The notes below the pieces were generated by a model. That model saw nothing but the letters and a program-made list of their open reading frames with translations. It was not told the DNA's origin and ran no database searches. The position numbers and the translations under genes were made by a program. Below, in pieces: positions 16,460-25,730 of a DNA stretch of 64,000 nt. The DNA is from Kitasatospora cheerisanensis KCTC 2395 (GTDB taxonomy: Bacteria; Actinomycetota; Actinomycetes; Streptomycetales; Streptomycetaceae), in the NCBI RefSeq assembly GCF_000696185.1, contig NZ_KK853997.1:5347084-5411083 (forward strand). Direction: 5' to 3'. The stretch's first letter is position 1. Each line of letters begins with the position of its first letter.

Positions 16460-16693
16460 CTACAGGCGGACCACCGGACAGGTCAGGGTGCGGGTGATGC
16501 CCTCCACCTGCTGCACCTTGGCCACCACCAGGCGGCCCAGCTCGTCGATCGACTCCGCCTCGGCGCGGACGATCACGTCGTAGGGGCCGGTCACGTCCTC
16601 GGCCGTGATCACCCCGGCGATCCTGGCGATGGACTCGGCGACCGCGGTGGCCTTGCCCACCTCGGTCTGGATGAGGATGTACGCCTGCACCAC
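16460..16693 (-). CDS. Lrp/AsnC ligand-binding (RAM) domain protein
   Basis: 77 residues, only the ligand-binding half of Lrp/AsnC regulators with no DNA-binding domain. AYILIQTEVGKATAVAES, VTGPYDVIVRAEAESID and LVVAKVQQVEGITRTLTC match the RAM fold, which forms dimers and octamers and binds amino acids. Stand-alone copies are conserved in actinobacteria and may modulate full-length Lrp proteins. GTG 16693 has a perfect GGAGG six bases upstream; the second codon is also GTG. Confidence 0.88.
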   Translation of the reverse strand: MVQAYILIQTEVGKATAVAESIARIAGVITAEDVTGPYDVIVRAEAESIDELGRLVVAKVQQVEGITRTLTCPVVRL

Positions 16694-16862
16694 GGTGGAC
16701 CTCCAGGCGGCTGGGTGGGGGGAGTTGCTGACCGGCAGTCTGATCACCACGCTACCGCGCGACAGCCGGACAGGGGAGCCCCCGACACCCGCCGAGGGCG
16801 TACGCTGCCGCGCGGGGGCGCACCCCAGACGGATCACGTGAAGGACGCGGGAGGACGGGCTG

Positions 16863-17831
16863 ATGCAGGGGACCGTGGGCGAGCTCGGCGAGTTCGGGCT
16901 CATCCGGGAGCTGACCGCGCGGCTGCCGATGACCCCGGCGGTGGAACTCGGGCCCGGCGACGACGCGGCGGTGGTCAAGGCCCCCGACGGCCGGGTGGTC
17001 GCCACCACCGACGTGCTCATCGAGGGCCGGCACTTCCGCCGCGACTGGTCCACCGCGTACGACGTGGGCCGCAAGTGCGCCGCGCAGAACCTCGCCGACA
17101 TCGCCGCGATGGGCGCCGTGCCCACCGCGCTGCTGCTCGGCCTGGTCACCCCCGCCGACCTGCCCACCACCTGGGCCACCGAACTGATGGACGGCCTGCG
17201 CGACGAGTGCCAGGTCGCCGGCGCCACCGTGGTCGGCGGCGACGTGGTCCGCGGCGACACCATCACCCTCGCCATCACCGCGCTCGGCGACCTCCAGGGC
17301 CGCCGCCCCGTGGTCCGCTCCGGCGCCCAGGTCGGCGACGTGGTCGCCGTCACCGGCTGGCTCGGCTGGTCCGCCGCCGGCCTGACGGTCCTTCAGCGCG
17401 GCTTCCGCTCCCCGCGCGCCTTCGTCGAGGCGCACCGCCGCCCCGAACCGCCGTACCACGCCGGCCCCGCCGCCAGCGACCTCGGCGCCACCGCCATGGT
17501 CGACGTCTCGGACGGACTGGTTGCCGACCTCGGCCACGTCGCCCGGGCCAGCAACGCGGACATCGACCTGCGGGCCGCCGAGTTCGACATCCCCGCGCAG
17601 ATGGCCGACATCGGCCAGGCCGTCGGCGTCGACCCGCTGGTGTGGGTGCTGTCCGGCGGCGAGGACCACGCGATCGTCGCGACCTTCCCCAAGAGCACCC
17701 AACTCCCGGCCCGCTGGCGGGTGATCGGCGAAGTGGTGCGCCCCGCCCGGCCCGGCCGCGGGGGAGTGGTCACCGTCGACGGCGCCCCCTGGGACCGCAC
17801 CGCCGGCTGGGACCACTTCGCCGAGCAGTAG
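16863..17831 (+). CDS. thiL: Thiamine-monophosphate kinase
   Basis: 322 residues. It phosphorylates thiamine phosphate to thiamine diphosphate with ATP. The PurM-like fold shows GPGDDAAVV (metal/ATP), TTDVLIEGRHF, KCAAQNLADIAAMGA, ATVVGGDVVRGD, MVDVSDGLVADLGHVA and SGGEDHAIVATF, all thiamine-phosphate-kinase signatures. thiD lies two genes downstream with pfkA between them. A thiamine riboswitch was looked for around 16700-16860 but not recognised. Confidence 0.95.
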   Translation: MQGTVGELGEFGLIRELTARLPMTPAVELGPGDDAAVVKAPDGRVVATTDVLIEGRHFRRDWSTAYDVGRKCAAQNLADIAAMGAVPTALLLGLVTPADLPTTWATELMDGLRDECQVAGATVVGGDVVRGDTITLAITALGDLQGRRPVVRSGAQVGDVVAVTGWLGWSAAGLTVLQRGFRSPRAFVEAHRRPEPPYHAGPAASDLGATAMVDVSDGLVADLGHVARASNADIDLRAAEFDIPAQMADIGQAVGVDPLVWVLSGGEDHAIVATFPKSTQLPARWRVIGEVVRPARPGRGGVVTVDGAPWDRTAGWDHFAEQ

Positions 17832-17975
17832 GCCCCGGCCCGTCCCGCCCGTGGCTACCGGGCGGTACGGGTTCCACCGCGTAGGGTGGCGACTGTTCGG
17901 CGGACCGGCAGCGTCGACGGTCCGGTCCACCTACGCGGGGGCCCGCGCCCCCGGGACCAGGAGAGCGAAGCCCCC

Positions 17976-19001
17976 ATGCGCATCGGCGTTCTCACCAGCG
18001 GCGGCGACTGCCCCGGACTCAACGCGGTGATCCGCTCCGTCGTGCACCGCGGCACCGACGTCCACGGCGACGAGATCATCGGCATCGAGGACGGCTTCCT
18101 CGGCCTGATCGAAGGCCGCGCCCGGCCCATCTCGCACGACGACGTCACCGGCCTGCTCACCCTCGGCGGCACCATCCTCGGCTCCGCCCGGGTGCAGCGC
18201 GAACGGATCCGCTGGGCGGTCGAGAACTCCGCCGAACTCGCCGCGAACCTCGGCATCGACGCGCTCATCGCGATCGGCGGCGAAGGCACCCTGACCGCCG
18301 CCAAACTCTTCAGCGACGCCGGACTCCCCGTCGTCGGCGTCCCCAAGACCATCGACAACGACATCGACGCCACCGACGTCACCTTCGGCTTCGACACCGC
18401 CGTGCACGTCGCCACCGAGGCCATCGACCGGCTCAAGACCACCGCCGAGTCCCACCAGCGGGTGATGGTCGTCGAACTGATGGGACGTCACACCGGCTGG
18501 ATCACCCTCACCGCCGGCATGGCCGGCGGCGCCCACGGCATCCTCATCCCCGAGAAGCCCTTCGACATCGAAGCCGTCGCCCGCATGATCGAGGACCGCT
18601 TCCGGCGCGGCAAGAAGTTCGCCATCATCGCCGTCGCCGAAGGCGCCCAACCCCTGCCCGGCACCCTGCGCTTCGAACACGGCGAGGTCGACCGGTTCGG
18701 CCACCAGACCTTCGGCGGCATCGGCACCCGGCTCGCCCTCGAACTGGAGAACCTGCTCGGCAAGGAGGCCCGGCCCGTCATCCTCGGCCACACCCAGCGC
18801 GGCGGCACCCCCACCGCGCTCGACCGCGTCCTCGCCACCCGCTTCGGCTGGCACGCCGTCGAAGCCGTCCACAAGGGCGCCTTCGGACACTTCACCGCGC
18901 TGCGCCGCACCGAGATCCAACTCGTCCCGATCGCCGACGCTGTCGTCCAGCTCAAGACCGTCCCGCCGGACCGCTGGACCGAATCCGAGGCCGTCCTCTG
19001 A
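17976..19001 (+). CDS. pfkA: 6-phosphofructokinase, ATP-dependent type predicted
   Basis: 341 residues of the actinobacterial mixed-substrate phosphofructokinase group. It phosphorylates fructose-6-phosphate in glycolysis. Visible motifs: SGGDCPGLN, GGEGTL with Gly at exactly residue 104, PKTIDND with Lys124, LMGRHTGWI and LGHTQRGG. In this group Asp104/Lys124 marks pyrophosphate enzymes, whereas Gly104/Lys124 is found in ATP enzymes such as those of Streptomyces, so ATP is predicted. ATG 17976 follows AGGAGAG. I do not remember a pfkA at this place in S. coelicolor, so it may be a lineage-specific copy or move. Confidence 0.93.
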   Translation: MRIGVLTSGGDCPGLNAVIRSVVHRGTDVHGDEIIGIEDGFLGLIEGRARPISHDDVTGLLTLGGTILGSARVQRERIRWAVENSAELAANLGIDALIAIGGEGTLTAAKLFSDAGLPVVGVPKTIDNDIDATDVTFGFDTAVHVATEAIDRLKTTAESHQRVMVVELMGRHTGWITLTAGMAGGAHGILIPEKPFDIEAVARMIEDRFRRGKKFAIIAVAEGAQPLPGTLRFEHGEVDRFGHQTFGGIGTRLALELENLLGKEARPVILGHTQRGGTPTALDRVLATRFGWHAVEAVHKGAFGHFTALRRTEIQLVPIADAVVQLKTVPPDRWTESEAVL

Positions 19002-19032
19002 GCGCTCCTCCCCGATGGGTAGGTTGGGGCGC

Positions 19033-19833
19033 ATGACCACCAACACCGCCCCGCCCCGGGTGCTCACCGTCGCCGGCTCCGACAGCGGCGGCGGTGCCGG
19101 CATCCAGGCCGACCTCAAGGCGATGCTCGCCCTCGGCGTCCACGGCATGAGCGTCATCACCGCCGTCACCGCGCAGAACTCGCTCGGCGTCCAGGGCTAC
19201 TGGGAACTGCCCGCCGACGCCGTCCGCGCCCAGTACCGCAGCGTCGTCGACGACATCGGCGTCCAGGCGATCAAGACCGGCATGCTCGCCTCGATCGAAC
19301 TCGTCGAAACCGTCTCCGGACTCCTCGCCGACGCCCCCGCCCCCGTCGTCGTCGACCCGGTCGGCGTCTCCAAGCACGGCGACGCGCTGCTCGCCGCGGA
19401 AGCCGTCGCCACCGTCCGCGAGCGGCTGCTGCCGGTCGCCACGCTGGTCACCCCCAACCTGCACGAGGTGACCCAACTCACCGGCCGCACCGTCACCGAC
19501 GAGAGCGGGATGCTCGACGCGGCGAAGGCCCTCCACGAGCTCGGACCCCGCTGGGTCCTCGTCAAGGGCGGCCACCTCGAAGGCGAAGCCGCGGACCTTC
19601 TCCTCGGCCCCGCCGGCGAGACCCACTGGTACCGGGCGCCCCGCCACGACAACCGCCACACCCACGGCACGGGGTGCACCCTCGCCAGCGCCATCGCCGC
19701 GCAGCTCGCCAAGGGCCAGGACATGCCGGAAGCCGTGTCGAACGCCAAGGCGTATGTGACTGGCGCCATCGCGCACGGCTTCGCACTGGGGTCCGGCATC
19801 GGGCCGGTGGACCACTTCTGGCGACAGAGGTAG
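19033..19833 (+). CDS. thiD: Bifunctional hydroxymethylpyrimidine kinase/phosphomethylpyrimidine kinase
   Basis: 266 residues of the ribokinase-like fold. It phosphorylates HMP and HMP-phosphate for thiamine synthesis. Motifs: VAGSDSGGGAGIQADLKAM at the N-terminus, AIKTGMLAS, VVVDPVGVSKHGD, TPNLHEVTQLTG, LVKGGHLEGEA and the anion-hole/catalytic segment HTHGTGCTLASAIAA. ATG 19033 is chosen over 19015 because GTAGGTTGGGG precedes it and the family N-terminus begins there. With thiL it suggests a local thiamine gene group interrupted by pfkA. Confidence 0.95.
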   Translation: MTTNTAPPRVLTVAGSDSGGGAGIQADLKAMLALGVHGMSVITAVTAQNSLGVQGYWELPADAVRAQYRSVVDDIGVQAIKTGMLASIELVETVSGLLADAPAPVVVDPVGVSKHGDALLAAEAVATVRERLLPVATLVTPNLHEVTQLTGRTVTDESGMLDAAKALHELGPRWVLVKGGHLEGEAADLLLGPAGETHWYRAPRHDNRHTHGTGCTLASAIAAQLAKGQDMPEAVSNAKAYVTGAIAHGFALGSGIGPVDHFWRQR

Positions 19834-20010
19834 CTCGGAGAGCACCACCAGGGGCTCGGGGAACGGCGAGGCCGGCTCTGCGGATGATCAACGGGGCGCC
19901 GAGCGGTCCGCCGTTTTCGGTCTCCGGCCTTCGACCCGAAGCAGTCCCGACCACCCGAGGCCCGCCGTTTCCCGAGCCCCGGGCGGGCCCCTTCTACTCA
20001 GGGCAAGCAG

Positions 20011-20059
20011 AAAAAGCGGAAGCCGACCATGGTCCCCGAAGGGCATGGTCGGCTTCCGC
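20011..20059 (-). terminator. Intrinsic terminator of rpmB
   Basis: On the minus strand a perfect 16-bp stem (20059-20044 with 20031-20016) with a 12-base loop is followed by TTTTT (20015-20011). It lies 35 bases after the rpmB stop. The region 19834-20010 shows no gene. Confidence 0.9.
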
Positions 20060-20094
20060 CAAGCAAGAAGGTGACCGGCGGGCCGGTCGACGCG

Positions 20095-20280
20095 TCAGCG
20101 CGAGACCTTGCCGGCCTTGATGCACGAGGTGCAAACGTTCAGGCGCTTCGGCGTGCGCCCAACCACAGCGCGCACCGTCTGGATGTTGGGGTTCCAACGA
20201 CGGGGGGTGCGGCGGTGCGAGTGGGAGATGCTGTTGCCGAAGCCCGGGCCCTTGCCGCAGACGTCGCAGTTGGCAGCCAC
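20095..20280 (-). CDS. rpmB: 50S ribosomal protein L28
   Basis: 61 residues. NCDVCGKGPGFGNSISHSHRRT and RRWNPNIQTVRAVV are characteristic of L28, and the C-terminus VCTSCIKAGKVSR completes it. It carries both CXXC pairs (CDVC and CTSC), the zinc-binding form. Some Streptomyces have zinc-free paralogues under Zur control; this copy is the zinc-containing type. GTG 20280 has GGAG 8 bases upstream; an in-frame ATG at 20289 would add three residues. Confidence 0.97.
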   Translation of the reverse strand: MAANCDVCGKGPGFGNSISHSHRRTPRRWNPNIQTVRAVVGRTPKRLNVCTSCIKAGKVSR

Positions 20281-20521
20281 AGGAGTCACTCCAAGACTTC
20301 AGATCAGGAACTTGAACAGCCCGGGGTGTTCCAGGCAACCGGGAGAGCATACAACGGTGACTCCCGCTCAACGAAACTACCACGGCCGGGGGGGTGATCG
20401 TTCCCCCGACCAGGGCCGGAGGGTGCCGCAGGTGGCGCCCGGTGGGCCGATAACCTGCCAGCATCGCCCCTCGCCACCGCGTCCCGTCGCGTTCCCGTGG
20501 CGTTCACCCGGAGGAGACCTG

Positions 20522-22129
20522 GTGCTGGACACCCTCGACGCCCCGGCCGTCCGGACCTGGTGCCGGCTCGCGCTGGCGGCCCTCGGCCAGGCCCGCGAGG
20601 AGATCGACGCGCTGAACGTCTACCCGGTTCCGGACGGCGACACCGGCACCAACCTGTACCTGACCGTGGAGTCCGCCGCCGAGGCGCTGGACACGCTGTT
20701 CGCGGACGAGGAGCAGCCGGGCCTGGCCACCGCCGCGACCGCGGCGGCCCGCGGCGCGCTGGTCGGGGCGCGCGGGAACTCGGGCGTGATCCTCGCGCAG
20801 TGGCTGCGCGGCCTCGCCGCGTCGCTGGCCAACGGCGGCGAGCTGAAGGACGCGCTGGGCAACGGCGCGCGGTCCGCGTACCTGGCCGTCGCGGAGCCGG
20901 TCGAGGGCACCCTGCTGACCGTCGCCGCCGCGGCCGCCGACGCCGCGAAGGCCGGGGACGGGCTGACCGGCCAGGCGCAGGAGGCGTACCGGGCGGCCCG
21001 GCAGGCGCTGCTGCTCACCCCCGACCAGCTGACCGCGCTCGCCGAGGCGGGCGTGGTGGACGCGGGCGGGCGCGGCCTGGTCGCCGTGCTGGGCGCGCTG
21101 GTGGACGCGGTGTCCGGGCAGCAGCCGATGGGGCCGGTGGCGCTGCGGCGCGAGGTCGACCCGGTGGTGGTGGCGGGCTGCGAGGGCCACGAGCGTCCGC
21201 CGGGCCCGGGCCACCCCGCGTTCGAGGTGATCTACCTGCTGGAGGCCGAGGACGAGCAGTTGCCGCGGCTGCGCGAGCGGCTGGCCCGGCTCGGCGACTC
21301 GCTGGTGATCGGCGGCGGGGACGGCCTGTGGAACGTGCACGTGCACGTGGACGACGCGGGCGCGGCCGTGGAGGCCGGCGTCGAGGCGGGCCGGCCGTAC
21401 CGGATCCGGATCACGCACTTCGCGGAGGCGGCGGCCCGCGCGGGCGAGCGCGAGGAGACCGTCTCGCACGGCCGCGCGGTGCTCAGCGTGGTGACCGGCA
21501 GCGGGCTGGCCCAGCTGTGCGAGCAGGCCGGCTCGGTGGTGCTCGCCGCGGACCCGGACCGGGCGCCCGCCAGCGCCGAACTGGTCGCCGCCGTGCACCG
21601 CTGCGCGGCCCGCGAGGTGGTCCTGCTGCTCAACGACCCCGAGCTGCGGGCCGCCGCCGGCGCCGCCGCCGACCAGCTGCGCGAGGAGGGCGTGCGGATC
21701 GCCGTGCTGCCCACCCGCTCCCCGGTGCAGGGCCTGGCCGCGCTCGCCGTGCACGACGCCGGCCGCCGCTTCGACGAGGACGTGGTCGCCATGACCTCCG
21801 CCGCCGGCGCCACCCGGTACGCCGAACTCGCCGTCGCCGAGGGCGAGTCCTGGACGATGGCCGGCGTCTGCCAGGCCGGCGACGTGCTCGGCCTGATCGA
21901 CGGCGACGTGGTGGTGATCGGCCGCGACCTCACCGAGACCGCGCTCGCCGTGCTGGACCGGATGATCGCCGCGTCCGGCGAACTCGTCACCCTGGTGCTC
22001 GGCGAGGACGCCCCCGCCGAGCTCGCCGACCGGCTGATCGCGCACGCCAGGCGCACCCGTCCCGAGGTCGACACCGTCGCCTACCAGGGCGGCCAGGAGG
22101 CCGCGCCGCTGCTGATCGGGGTCGAGTGA
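20522..22129 (+). CDS. DAK2/DhaL domain protein, FakA-like
   Basis: 535 residues. The N-terminal DhaL nucleotide-binding domain has the Mg-ATP motif NVYPVPDGDTGTNLYLTVESA (about residues 35-55), ARGNSGVILAQWLRG and DAGGRGLVAVLGAL. A middle domain with GDSLVIGGGDGLWNVHVHVDD and a C-terminal EDD/DegV-like region follow. This layout is that of FakA, the kinase of fatty-acid phosphorylation that works with FakB binding proteins, and fakA-type genes often lie next to recG as here. Whether fatty acids are the substrate in actinobacteria is not settled. GTG 20522 has a strong GGAGGAG. It is divergent from rpmB. Confidence 0.88.
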   Translation: MLDTLDAPAVRTWCRLALAALGQAREEIDALNVYPVPDGDTGTNLYLTVESAAEALDTLFADEEQPGLATAATAAARGALVGARGNSGVILAQWLRGLAASLANGGELKDALGNGARSAYLAVAEPVEGTLLTVAAAAADAAKAGDGLTGQAQEAYRAARQALLLTPDQLTALAEAGVVDAGGRGLVAVLGALVDAVSGQQPMGPVALRREVDPVVVAGCEGHERPPGPGHPAFEVIYLLEAEDEQLPRLRERLARLGDSLVIGGGDGLWNVHVHVDDAGAAVEAGVEAGRPYRIRITHFAEAAARAGEREETVSHGRAVLSVVTGSGLAQLCEQAGSVVLAADPDRAPASAELVAAVHRCAAREVVLLLNDPELRAAAGAAADQLREEGVRIAVLPTRSPVQGLAALAVHDAGRRFDEDVVAMTSAAGATRYAELAVAEGESWTMAGVCQAGDVLGLIDGDVVVIGRDLTETALAVLDRMIAASGELVTLVLGEDAPAELADRLIAHARRTRPEVDTVAYQGGQEAAPLLIGVE

Positions 22130-22166
22130 GCCGGAACGTCCGTCCCGTGGTGTGAAATGGGATCCG

Positions 22167-24371
22167 ATGGGCGCTCTCGATGAACCACTGAAGGACCTGG
22201 TCGGCGACCGCACCGCGAAGGTGCTGGCCGACTCCCTCAAGCTGCGCACGGTCGGCGACCTGCTGCACCACTACCCGCGCCGGTACGTGGAGCGCGGCCA
22301 GCTCACCAGCCTGGACGAGCTGGAGGTGGACGAGCACGTCACCGTGCTGGCCCGGATCGAGAAGGTCACGCTGATCCCGTTCCGCGGCCGCAAGGGCGAC
22401 CGGCTGGAAGTGGTGGTCACCGACGGCCGCTCCCGGCTCTCCCTGGTGTTCTTCAACCAGGGCTGGCGGCAGAAGGAGCTCAAGCCCGGCCAGCAGGGCC
22501 TGTTCGCGGGCAAGGTCGGCCTGTTCAACCGCACCCGGCAACTCGCCTCGCCCGACTACCAGTTGATCGACGAGGAGGAGGGCTCCTCGGCGGCGAAGCA
22601 GTTCGCCGGCCGGCTCATCCCGGTGTACCCGGCCAGCGCCCAACTGCCCAGCTGGAAGCTCTCGCTCTGCGTCGAGCTGGCCCTCACCAAGCACCTGGGC
22701 GAGGTCGGCGAGCCGCTGCCCGCCGAGCTGCGCGCCGAGCACGACCTGATCCCGCTGCCCGAGGCGCTGGAGCTGATCCACCGCCCGCGCAACCAGGAGG
22801 AGAAGGAGCGCGCCCAGAACCGGCTGCGCTGGGACGAGGCGTTCGTCCTCCAGGTCGCCCTCGCCCAGCGCCGGGCCGCCGACTCCGCGCTGCCCGCCGT
22901 CCCGCGCCGCGCCGTCCCCGGCGGCGTGCTGGACGCCTTCGACGCCCGGCTGCCCTTCACCCTGACGGACGGTCAGCAGAAGGTCTGCGCCGAGATCTTC
23001 GCCGACCTGGCCACCGAGCACCCGATGCACCGGCTGCTGCAGGGCGAGGTCGGCTCCGGCAAGACGCTGGTCGCGCTGCGCGCCATGCTCGCCGTCGTCG
23101 ACTCCGGCGGCCAGGCCGTGCTGCTCGCGCCGACCGAGGTGCTCGCCCAGCAGCACCACCGCTCCATCGTCGAGATGATGGGCGACCTCGCGGAGGCCGG
23201 CATGATCGGCGGCTCCGAGATCGGCACCCGGGTCGCCCTGCTCACCGGCTCGATGGGCGCCGCCGCCCGCCGCGGCGCGATGCTCGACATGGCCTCCGGC
23301 AAGGCCGGCATCACCATCGGCACGCACGCCCTGATCGAGGACAAGGTGCAGTTCGCCGACCTCGGCCTGGTCGTCGTCGACGAGCAGCACCGGTTCGGCG
23401 TCGAGCAGCGCGATGCGCTGCGCGCCAAGGGCGAACAGCCCCCGCACCTGCTGGTGATGACCGCCACCCCGATCCCGCGCACCGTCGCGATGACCGTCTT
23501 CGGAGACCTGGAGACCTCCGTCCTCGACCAGCTGCCGTCCGGCCGGTCCCCGATCTCCACCCACGTCGTGCCCGCCCTGGAGAAGCCCAACTTCCTCACC
23601 CGCGCCTGGGAACGCGTCCGCGAGGAGGTCGGCAAGGGCCACCAGGCGTACGTGGTCTGCCCGCGGATCGGCGACGAGGACGAGCAGCCGAAGGGGAAGA
23701 AGAAGCGCAAGGACGACCCAGAGGAGGTCGACGGGGGAGCGGACAGCGAGGAGCGCCGGCCGCCGCTGGCCGTGGTCGAGACGGCGGAGAAGCTCGCCAA
23801 GGGCCCGCTCACCGGCCTCCGGGTGGAGATCCTGCACGGCCGGCTCGCCCCCGACGCCAAGGACGACGTGATGCGCCGCTTCGCCGCCGGCGAGGTGGAC
23901 GTGCTGGTCGCCACCACCGTCATCGAGGTCGGCGTGAACGTCCCCAACTCCACCGTCATGGTGATCATGGACGCGGACCGGTTCGGCGTCTCCCAGCTCC
24001 ACCAGCTGCGCGGCCGGGTCGGCCGCGGCTCCGCCGCCGGCCTCTGCCTGCTGGTCAGCGACATGCCCGCGGCCAGCGCCGCCCGCGCCCGGCTCGACGC
24101 GGTGGCCGGCACCCTGGACGGCTTCGCGCTCTCCCGGATCGACCTCGAACAGCGCCGCGAGGGCGACGTCCTCGGCCAGGCCCAGTCCGGCGTCAAGTCC
24201 TCGCTCAAGGTGCTGTCCGTCCTCGACGACGAGGACGTCATCGCCACCGCCCGCGCCGAGGCCACCCGGCTGGTCGCCGCCGACCCCGAACTGGCCGCCC
24301 ACCCCGAGCTGCGCACCGCCCTGGAGAGCCTGCTCGACGCGGACCGCGCGGAGTACCTGGAGAAGGGCTGA
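22167..24371 (+). CDS. recG: ATP-dependent DNA helicase RecG
   Basis: 734 residues. RecG remodels stalled forks and Holliday junctions. The N-terminal wedge/OB domain contains LLHHYPRRYVERG and TVLARIEKV. Helicase motifs follow: GEVGSGKTLVALRA (Walker A, about 290), VVVDEQHRFGV (DEQH box), MTATPIPRTVAMT, then TTVIEVGVNVPNSTVMVI, and QLHQLRGRVGRG (motif VI). The TRG motif region and C-terminus are complete. ATG 22167 (MGALDEPL) is preferred to GTG 22152. A short Lys-rich insert with KGKKKRKDDPEEVDGG (about residues 510-535) lies between helicase lobes. Confidence 0.96.
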   Translation: MGALDEPLKDLVGDRTAKVLADSLKLRTVGDLLHHYPRRYVERGQLTSLDELEVDEHVTVLARIEKVTLIPFRGRKGDRLEVVVTDGRSRLSLVFFNQGWRQKELKPGQQGLFAGKVGLFNRTRQLASPDYQLIDEEEGSSAAKQFAGRLIPVYPASAQLPSWKLSLCVELALTKHLGEVGEPLPAELRAEHDLIPLPEALELIHRPRNQEEKERAQNRLRWDEAFVLQVALAQRRAADSALPAVPRRAVPGGVLDAFDARLPFTLTDGQQKVCAEIFADLATEHPMHRLLQGEVGSGKTLVALRAMLAVVDSGGQAVLLAPTEVLAQQHHRSIVEMMGDLAEAGMIGGSEIGTRVALLTGSMGAAARRGAMLDMASGKAGITIGTHALIEDKVQFADLGLVVVDEQHRFGVEQRDALRAKGEQPPHLLVMTATPIPRTVAMTVFGDLETSVLDQLPSGRSPISTHVVPALEKPNFLTRAWERVREEVGKGHQAYVVCPRIGDEDEQPKGKKKRKDDPEEVDGGADSEERRPPLAVVETAEKLAKGPLTGLRVEILHGRLAPDAKDDVMRRFAAGEVDVLVATTVIEVGVNVPNSTVMVIMDADRFGVSQLHQLRGRVGRGSAAGLCLLVSDMPAASAARARLDAVAGTLDGFALSRIDLEQRREGDVLGQAQSGVKSSLKVLSVLDDEDVIATARAEATRLVAADPELAAHPELRTALESLLDADRAEYLEKG

Positions 24372-24477
24372 GAAGGGCCGTTCGAGCAGGACCGATTGTC
24401 AGTGCCCCGGGAGAGAATGTAGTTGTTCGGGGCGCACTCCAAGTCGCGTCCCCGGCACGAGATTTGGGGGTCATTGC

Positions 24478-24987
24478 ATGGCATTCCGTCACCTCAACGA
24501 GCTCCCGCTCGGCGACAAGGTCTTCCGGATCGAGGTCGCCAGCGAAGACGACCGCGAAGTCACCCTCACCCTGACCGGCTGGCGCGAGGGCAACTCCGCC
24601 AACCCGGTCGCCTCCGGCAAGCTCCGCCTCCCGGTGGAGGACGTCGCCTCGCTGCGCATCGCGCTCAACCGCGCCCTGCGCGCGCTGGCGATCGTCGCCG
24701 ACGTCTCCGAGCCCATCCCCGACCGGGACGTGCTGCGCGAGCTCTACCCCGGCCACGGCTCCCCCTGGGTGCCGCAGCACGAGGAGGAGCTGGTCCGCCG
24801 CTTCCACGACGGCGACACCATCGCCCGGATCGCCGCCCGCTACGGCCGCACGCCCGACTCCGTCCGCACCAAGCTGCGCGAACTCGGCCACGACCCGCGC
24901 CGCCCGGAGTACTGCCCGCCGGACGGCTGCCTGTCCTGGTCCCGCTACGCGTCGCCGACCCTGCTGGGGGCGGCGTCCAATGAGTGA
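24478..24987 (+). CDS. Unknown protein with homeodomain-like HTH segment
   Basis: 169 residues. Residues 1-75 look beta-rich (KVFRIEVASEDDREVTLTLTGW, SGKLRLPVEDVASLRIALNRAL). A linker YPGHGSPWVPQ leads to a helix-turn-helix-like segment EEELVRRFHDGDTIARIAARYGRTPDSVRTKLRELGHDPRRP (about 102-143), similar to DNA-binding modules of the SANT/sigma-4 kind, seen here in pieces EEELVRRF, IARIAARYGR and SVRTKLREL. The C-terminus has two Cys (EYCPPDGCLSW). I recognise no named family. It stands alone between recG and rsmD. It may be a DNA-binding accessory protein. Confidence 0.7.
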   Translation: MAFRHLNELPLGDKVFRIEVASEDDREVTLTLTGWREGNSANPVASGKLRLPVEDVASLRIALNRALRALAIVADVSEPIPDRDVLRELYPGHGSPWVPQHEEELVRRFHDGDTIARIAARYGRTPDSVRTKLRELGHDPRRPEYCPPDGCLSWSRYASPTLLGAASNE

Positions 24988-25113
24988 CCGCCTGCGCTGA
25001 GACACCGGGGCGCGAGGGCTGCCCCCGATCTGCCGTGCACTATTTGTCGGCTATGGTCGGGCGCGCAGTTCCTCGCGCCCCCGTCCGTCGCCCACCGCCT
25101 TAAGGACAGCCTC

Positions 25114-25698
25114 ATGCCCCGCGTCATCGCCGGCCGTGCCGGAGGCCGCCGTCTCGCCGTGCCGCCCGGCCGGAACACCCGTCCGACGTCCGACAAGGCG
25201 CGGGAGGCGATGTTCTCCACCGTGGAGGCGCTGTTCGGGCCGATCGCCGGGGCGCGGATGCTGGACCTGTTCGCCGGCAGCGGCGCGGTCGGCCTGGAGG
25301 CGCTGTCCCGGGGCGCGGCGCACGCGCTGCTGGTGGAGGCGGACGCGAGCGCCGTGCGGACGGTGCGGGAGAACGTCCGGACGCTGGCGCTGCCGGGCGC
25401 CGAGGTGCGCGCGGACAAAGCGGAGAAGGTGGTCGCGGGCCCGCCGCCGGCCGAGCCGTACGACCTGGTGTTCCTGGATCCGCCGTACGCGGTGGAGGAC
25501 GCCGTGCTGCGCGAGATGCTGGTCACACTCCGCTCGGGGGGCTGGCTGTCCGAGCATGTTCTCGTCACCGTGGAACGCAGCACCCGAGGGGGCGAGTTCG
25601 GCTGGCCGGACGGCTTCGAGGGGCTGCGCTCGCGCCGGTACGGCGAGGGCACGCTCTGGTACGGTCGCGCCGCTACCGGGGCTGACCAAGACTCGTAG
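25114..25698 (+). CDS. rsmD: 16S rRNA (guanine(966)-N(2))-methyltransferase
   Basis: 194 residues. It methylates G966 of 16S rRNA with S-adenosylmethionine. The N-terminal RVIAGRAGGRRLAVPPG and TRPTSDKAREAMFS precede the SAM motif MLDLFAGSGAVGLEALSRGA. The N6/N2-amino-methylase motif LDPPY (about residue 127) is intact. AAGGA lies before ATG 25114. The C-terminus has a short extension after TLWYGRA. coaD follows 32 bases later, the common rsmD-coaD pairing. Confidence 0.94.
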   Translation: MPRVIAGRAGGRRLAVPPGRNTRPTSDKAREAMFSTVEALFGPIAGARMLDLFAGSGAVGLEALSRGAAHALLVEADASAVRTVRENVRTLALPGAEVRADKAEKVVAGPPPAEPYDLVFLDPPYAVEDAVLREMLVTLRSGGWLSEHVLVTVERSTRGGEFGWPDGFEGLRSRRYGEGTLWYGRAATGADQDS

Positions 25699-25730
25699 CA
25701 GAACATCCCGCCCCACAAGGGAGCCCACCC

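Noticed and set aside
16700..16862. Thiamine riboswitch upstream of thiL
   Set aside because: I could not find the conserved THI-box segments; the region looks like a normal short leader.
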